Shown here: positions 60,693 to 64,000 of the stretch, in pieces | Layout: every line of letters begins with the position of its first letter | How positions within the stretch are numbered: position 1 is the stretch's first letter | From: an uncultured Lewinella sp. | Lineage (GTDB): Bacteria; Bacteroidota; Bacteroidia; Chitinophagales; Saprospiraceae | Direction: 5' to 3' | NCBI GenBank assembly: GCA_937873655.1 | Contig: CALMYQ010000058.1 | Span: 20,947 to 84,946 of the forward strand | DNA length: 64,000 nt | Notes under the pieces: generated by a model | The model's database searches: none | Told to the model about the DNA's origin: nothing | Seen by the model: the letters and a program-made list of their open reading frames with translations, nothing else | Made by a program: the position numbers and the translations under genes

Positions 60693-63607
60693 CCATGAGG
60701 AAGTACCGATACCCGGGCGCGCAGCCGTTTTCCACCAGCCAGCAGGACATCTTCTTCGGAAGGGACGAGGACATCCAGCGCCTCTACCAGCTCATCAGCC
60801 TGGAAAATCTGGTGGTGCTCTACGGCAAATCCGGCCTCGGCAAAAGCTCCTTGCTCAACGCGGGCATCCTGCCCAAGATACTGGCGGAAGGGCGGTTCCG
60901 GCCGTTCCAGGTCCGGTTTGGCGCCTATACGGAAGGCCAGACCTCGACGCCCGCTTTTTCCACCCGCGGGCAGATCGGATTACCGGAAAAACCGGCTTCC
61001 TACCTTGACAAGCTCTTGCCCGGCGACGATTCGCTCTGGCGGCATATCAAGGACCGGCAGGCGTACGGCGGTGAAAATACGGGCTATCTCCTCCTGTTCG
61101 ACCAGTTTGAAGAACTCTTCACCTACCCGGAAGAACAGGTGCTGACCTTCAAACAGGAACTGAAAGAACTGCTCAATCGCCAGGTGCCCCAGCGCTTCCG
61201 CGAAGCCCTGGAAAAGCAATACACGGAAAACGCCCTGCAACTCAGCGAGGCCGAACTGGACTGGCTGCACCGGCCCATAGAACTAAAGGTGGTGGCAGCC
61301 ATCCGTTCCGACCGCATGAGCCTGCTCAACCAGCTAAAGGATTACCTGCCGAATATCCTGCGGCATTGCTACGAGCTGGATGCCCTGACCAAAGAACAGG
61401 CCGAGGACGCCATTCTGAACCCCGCCTACAAAAAAGGAAAGGATTTTCTGGCGCCTCCGTTCGACTACGAGAACGACGCCCTCGACGCCATCCTGGATTT
61501 TCTCACCCGCGGCCATACCCGGAAGATCGAGTCCTTCCAGTTGCAGATCCTCTGCCAGAGCATCGAGCGCCGGGTGATCGAAGAAACACTGCCGCTGGTA
61601 ACCCGGACCGATGTCGGCGATTTCGAACGCATCTACAAGCATTATTACGGCGACCAGATCGCCCTGCTCGGCAGTCCAGCCGACCAACTGGCGGCCCGAA
61701 AGCTCATCGAAGAAGGCCTGATCTTCGAAGAAGAAGAGCGCCGCCTCAGTCTTTACGAAGGCCAGATCCACAAAAGCTTCGGCATCAGCCCCGAATTGCT
61801 GCGCAAACTCGTGGACAGCCACCTGCTCAGGGCCGAACCCAGCATGCAGGGCGGCTATACCTACGAACTGAGCCACGATACCCTGGTGGCGCCCGTACTC
61901 CAGGCCAAAGCCAAACGCCGGGAAGAAGAACAGCGCCTGGCGGAGCTCGAAGCCCAACGCGCCAGGGAAGCCGAACTGGCCGCCCTGCGCGAAAAAGCCG
62001 AGGAAGAACGCCGGCGCGCCGAAGCGGAAAAACAGCTCCGTGAAAAAGCCCAGAATAACGAGAAACGGGCCCGGCAGCGTACGAGGCTGGCAGTACTGAT
62101 CTCTTTGATCGCGCTATTGGCGGCCTTGTTCGCTTTGTGGAGTTATAACCGCTCGGAGACGGCCAGAAAACGGGCAGATGAAAATGCCGCTCTGGCAGCA
62201 AAGAAAAGCAAAGAGGCTGGAGAAAAGGAAGTGGAGGCCAAGGAGGCCTTGTCGCGCTTGCAGGAACAGCAAGCTGCCACGGAAGAACAGCGGAAGAGAG
62301 CAGAAAGCAATCTGCTAAGAGCGCAGCAGGAAGAGGCAAGAGCCAGGGCTGCACTTGCCCAGGTTGAACAAGAAAAAAATGCGACGGAGGAGCAACGCCA
62401 AATTGCGGAAATTAATCTGAGTCAGGCTGAGCAGGCGCGCGAGTTTGCTGAAGAGGCCCGTAAACAAGCGGTCAGAGAACAGATGATGGCACAAGAGGCT
62501 TTGAAAAATCTCGAAAAGTCCAACGCCAGGGTCGTCCGCCTCATTCTGCAAAACGCCGACAAGGACATCCTCAACCTCGACTATACAGCCGCGCTGGAAA
62601 AGATCAAGGCCGCCGCCGACCTGGGCGCTTTGGAGCCGGAAGTCGCCAAAGCCTTCCTGGAAATGGCCTTCTGGTACGGCGAGACCGGCCGCCCGGACCG
62701 TGCGATCGGCCTGCTGGATAGCGCCGCCCTGCTGGCGGAAAGTCGCGAGATCCCGGCTCTGGTCCGAAAAGCCGCTGGGGAACCGGATACCGTCCGGCAA
62801 CGGGACCTGCTCCGGCTGGCGATGCAAACCCTCAACCCCGGCGCTTACGACTCGCTGTTCAATTGGAAATACTACCCGGAAATGGTCCGGGTGGAAGGCG
62901 GAACCTTCATGATGGGCAGCGAATCGGGGGAAGAAGGCGAAAAACCGGGCCATCCGGCCACCGTCAACGATTTCAAACTGGCGCGGACCGAAACCACCGT
63001 CTGGCAGTTTGCCCTGTACTGCGCCGCTACCGGCAGGGATATCCGCGATTTTCTGGTGGCGTCATGGGGCGAACCCGGCAACAATCCGATCGTCAACGTT
63101 AGCTGGGAGCAGGCCATGGACTACGCCAACTGGGTGAGCCGGCAAAAAGGCAAACCAGAAGCGGTTAAGGAGACAGGAGGGGGCTATTCGATTGAGATCA
63201 ACAACGAAGGCTACCGCCTGCCCACCGAAGCCGAATGGGAATACGCTGCCCGCGGCGGGAAACACCTTTCTCCCTTTATTTACTCAGGCAGCGATGAAAT
63301 AGATGAAGTGGCCTGGTACGATGATAATAGTGGTAGTCGAACCCATCCTGTCGGGGCGAAAAAAGCCAACGCACTGGGACTGTACGACATGAGCGGCAAT
63401 GCCCGGGAATGGTGCTGGGATTGGTACGGCGCCTATACTGAAAATCCGCCGCCGGATTATACCGGCCCGGGTAACAGTGATGATGGCCGAGTGGTTCGTG
63501 GCGGGTCCTGGGTCAACTTCGATAACTTTTGTCGCTGTGCCGACCGCAGCTGGGACATTGCCGTTATCTGGTTCGGCATTATCGGTTGTCGGTTAGCCCG
63601 GTACTAA
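60689..63607 (+). CDS. nSTAND1-type NTPase with coiled coils, membrane span and FGE (C-type lectin fold) domain
   Basis: 972 residues. The N-terminal ~400 are a STAND NTPase: FFGRDEDIQRLYQLIS, Walker A LYGKSGLGKSS (44-54), Walker B YLLLFDQFEELF (133-144) and AAIRSDRMSLLNQL. Coiled coils rich in Glu/Arg/Ala (about 415-465 and 490-610) flank one membrane span (LAVLISLIALLAALFALWSY). A helical linker then leads to a formylglycine-generating-enzyme-like domain (728-972: MVRVEGGTFMMGSESGEEGE, GYRLPTEAEWEYAARGG, LGLYDMSGNAREWCWDWYG, VVRGGSW). Residues 942-965 look like a DGR variable region. It probably recognises a ligand with the lectin-fold end and signals through the ATPase to the SIR2-EAD partner encoded just upstream (4-bp overlap). 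Confidence 0.85.
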   Translation: MTMRKYRYPGAQPFSTSQQDIFFGRDEDIQRLYQLISLENLVVLYGKSGLGKSSLLNAGILPKILAEGRFRPFQVRFGAYTEGQTSTPAFSTRGQIGLPEKPASYLDKLLPGDDSLWRHIKDRQAYGGENTGYLLLFDQFEELFTYPEEQVLTFKQELKELLNRQVPQRFREALEKQYTENALQLSEAELDWLHRPIELKVVAAIRSDRMSLLNQLKDYLPNILRHCYELDALTKEQAEDAILNPAYKKGKDFLAPPFDYENDALDAILDFLTRGHTRKIESFQLQILCQSIERRVIEETLPLVTRTDVGDFERIYKHYYGDQIALLGSPADQLAARKLIEEGLIFEEEERRLSLYEGQIHKSFGISPELLRKLVDSHLLRAEPSMQGGYTYELSHDTLVAPVLQAKAKRREEEQRLAELEAQRAREAELAALREKAEEERRRAEAEKQLREKAQNNEKRARQRTRLAVLISLIALLAALFALWSYNRSETARKRADENAALAAKKSKEAGEKEVEAKEALSRLQEQQAATEEQRKRAESNLLRAQQEEARARAALAQVEQEKNATEEQRQIAEINLSQAEQAREFAEEARKQAVREQMMAQEALKNLEKSNARVVRLILQNADKDILNLDYTAALEKIKAAADLGALEPEVAKAFLEMAFWYGETGRPDRAIGLLDSAALLAESREIPALVRKAAGEPDTVRQRDLLRLAMQTLNPGAYDSLFNWKYYPEMVRVEGGTFMMGSESGEEGEKPGHPATVNDFKLARTETTVWQFALYCAATGRDIRDFLVASWGEPGNNPIVNVSWEQAMDYANWVSRQKGKPEAVKETGGGYSIEINNEGYRLPTEAEWEYAARGGKHLSPFIYSGSDEIDEVAWYDDNSGSRTHPVGAKKANALGLYDMSGNAREWCWDWYGAYTENPPPDYTGPGNSDDGRVVRGGSWVNFDNFCRCADRSWDIAVIWFGIIGCRLARY
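63512..63604 (+). other. Candidate DGR variable region (VR) at the 3' end of the FGE domain
   Basis: Codons 942-965 follow the invariant RGGSW. Apart from the conserved framework (CR, A, R), every codon ends in C or T, or is TGG. They encode V,N,F,D,N,F,C,D,S,W,D,I,A,V,I,W,F,G,I,I where FGE relatives often have asparagine or arginine. This is what random replacement of adenines in AAY and AGG template codons would give. The framework then closes with GCRLARY and the stop. No template repeat was found in the window. Confidence 0.5.
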
Positions 63608-63617
63608 CCCTTTTATT

Positions 63618-63675
63618 CCTGCCGGAGGCAGGTTACCCTTTTACCCTTTGTTTTTCCTTTACCGGCGGAGCCGGT
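63618..63675 (+). other. Two GGA-loop hairpins just after the nSTAND-FGE gene
   Basis: CCTGCC-GGA-GGCAGG at 63618-63632 and ACCGGC-GGA-GCCGGT at 63661-63675, perfect 6-bp stems. The first lies 10 bp after the stop codon, where DGR variable regions in phage BPP-1 are followed by a required hairpin. Between them TTACCCTTTTACCC repeats the CTAACCCTTTTATTCC around the stop. They could equally be terminators, but no T-run follows either stem. Confidence 0.6.
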
Positions 63676-63746
63676 CGATTTTTATGAATATTTTCCTTAT
63701 CGGCGCGAAAAGATTGAACACCGTTCGCGAGAGGCTCAGCCTCGAT

Positions 63747-63775
63747 GCGGATACCCGCAAGTCTCTGACTTGCGT
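63747..63775 (+). repeat. Dispersed 29-bp hairpin repeat, copy 3
   Basis: GCGGATACC then CAAGTCTCTGACTTG. It is the inverted counterpart of copies at 59052-59080 and 59233-59261, so the SIR2/nSTAND pair is bracketed by this element in opposite orientations. Confidence 0.7.
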
Positions 63776-63776
63776 G

Positions 63777-63833
63777 CCAGGCAATTCTTGTACTGCGCCG
63801 CTATCGGCAAGGATATCCGCGATTTTTTGGAAT
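63777..63833 (+). pseudogene. Fragment of an FGE-domain gene
   Basis: 63787-63830 is 91% identical (4 differences in 44 bp) to 63014-63057 of the nSTAND-FGE gene. It translates as RQFLYCAAIGKDIRDFL against WQFALYCAATGRDIRDFL in the intact gene. It has no start and is cut on the right by the hairpin element at 63834. It is the remains of a second FGE cassette. Confidence 0.7.
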
Positions 63834-63998
63834 CTAGTGGCGCGAAATCTAGATACCACTCAAGTTTCGCGGCCTCTTTTTCCGACATGCTGCGTTGCTC
63901 GGCGGTCACAGAGTCCCGCTATGCTCCCTTCTCGCGCCTTGCCTGTCGAAAAAATAGCCTCCCGAAACTTAGGCGCCACTTAGATTTCGCGCCACTAG
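63834..63998. mobile_element. 165-bp MITE-like hairpin element
   Basis: Ends in a perfect 18-bp inverted repeat (CTAGTGGCGCGAAATCTA at 63834-63851, reverse complement at 63981-63998). The inner sequence continues as imperfect inverted repeats (AAGTTTCG near 63871, CGAAACTT near 63963; CTTTTTCCGACA near 63875 against TGTCGAAAAAAT near 63943). There is no coding capacity. The right end lies 2 bp from the window edge, so a target duplication cannot be checked. Confidence 0.6.
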
Positions 63999-64000
63999 CT

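Overview
The window looks like a chromosomal segment from a Bacteroidota bacterium, most likely of the Saprospiria group. The evidence is a SusC/SusD outer-membrane pair, several secreted proteins with type IX secretion (T9SS) C-terminal sorting domains, DUF5686, DUF5690, DUF4350 and DUF2851 family proteins, starts without Shine-Dalgarno sites, and repeated TAnnTTTG -7 promoter boxes in front of genes. No rRNA genes, prophage or CRISPR array were seen. One tRNA gene with a CAU anticodon is present.

Layout. 0-7.6 kb: a DUF5686 outer-membrane protein cut by the window edge, a decayed beta-barrel C-terminus, then a SusC/SusD pair closed by a strong terminator. 7.7-15.8 kb: a block bounded by two copies of a perfect 30-bp inverted repeat. 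It holds a DUF1801 gene, a truncated SnoaL-like gene, an ECF sigma / membrane regulator / CpxP-like trio, adenosine deaminase, a T9SS esterase, and a sugar-lactone oxidase overlapping a D-threonine-aldolase-like PLP enzyme. 16.1-24.8 kb: phosphorus acquisition, with a secreted choice-of-anchor/phytase-like protein, a DUF5690 transporter, an alkaline-phosphatase-superfamily enzyme, a phosphonatase-like HAD hydrolase, a TIGR03364-type FAD oxidase and a PhnZ-type HD oxygenase. 25-34.6 kb: an acidic EF-hand-like protein, a 1349-residue protein with the domain order of soluble adenylyl cyclase, a GH3 protein and UvrA. 34.7-40.6 kb: the MoxR / DUF4350 / DUF4129 / SpoIIM module with a divergent RDD gene. 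40.6-46.5 kb: RlmD, a small unknown, a hybrid histidine kinase overlapped by an Hpt gene, RfbA and an M15 peptidase lipoprotein. 46.6-57.1 kb: a class A penicillin-binding protein, a T9SS subtilase, the tRNA, a membrane adenylate cyclase, UvrB and a MurU-like nucleotidyltransferase, with DUF2851 on the other strand.

58.4-64 kb is the accessory part and the most interesting. A 1.1-kb gene-free stretch packed with tandem and dispersed repeats leads into two overlapping genes. The first is a SIR2-like protein with a C-terminal effector-associated domain; its SIR2 active-site residues look lost. The second is an nSTAND NTPase with coiled coils, one membrane segment and a C-terminal formylglycine-generating-enzyme (C-type lectin) fold. 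The last 24 codons of that domain are almost all NNC/NNT or TGG where relatives have AAY or AGG. This is the pattern left by diversity-generating retroelement (DGR) mutagenesis. The stop codon is followed by two short GGA-loop hairpins, a broken copy of part of the same domain, and a 165-bp hairpin element ending at the window edge. No reverse transcriptase or template repeat lies inside the window, so the DGR interpretation is an inference. The pair resembles the counter-invader conflict systems built from effector-associated domains and STAND NTPases.
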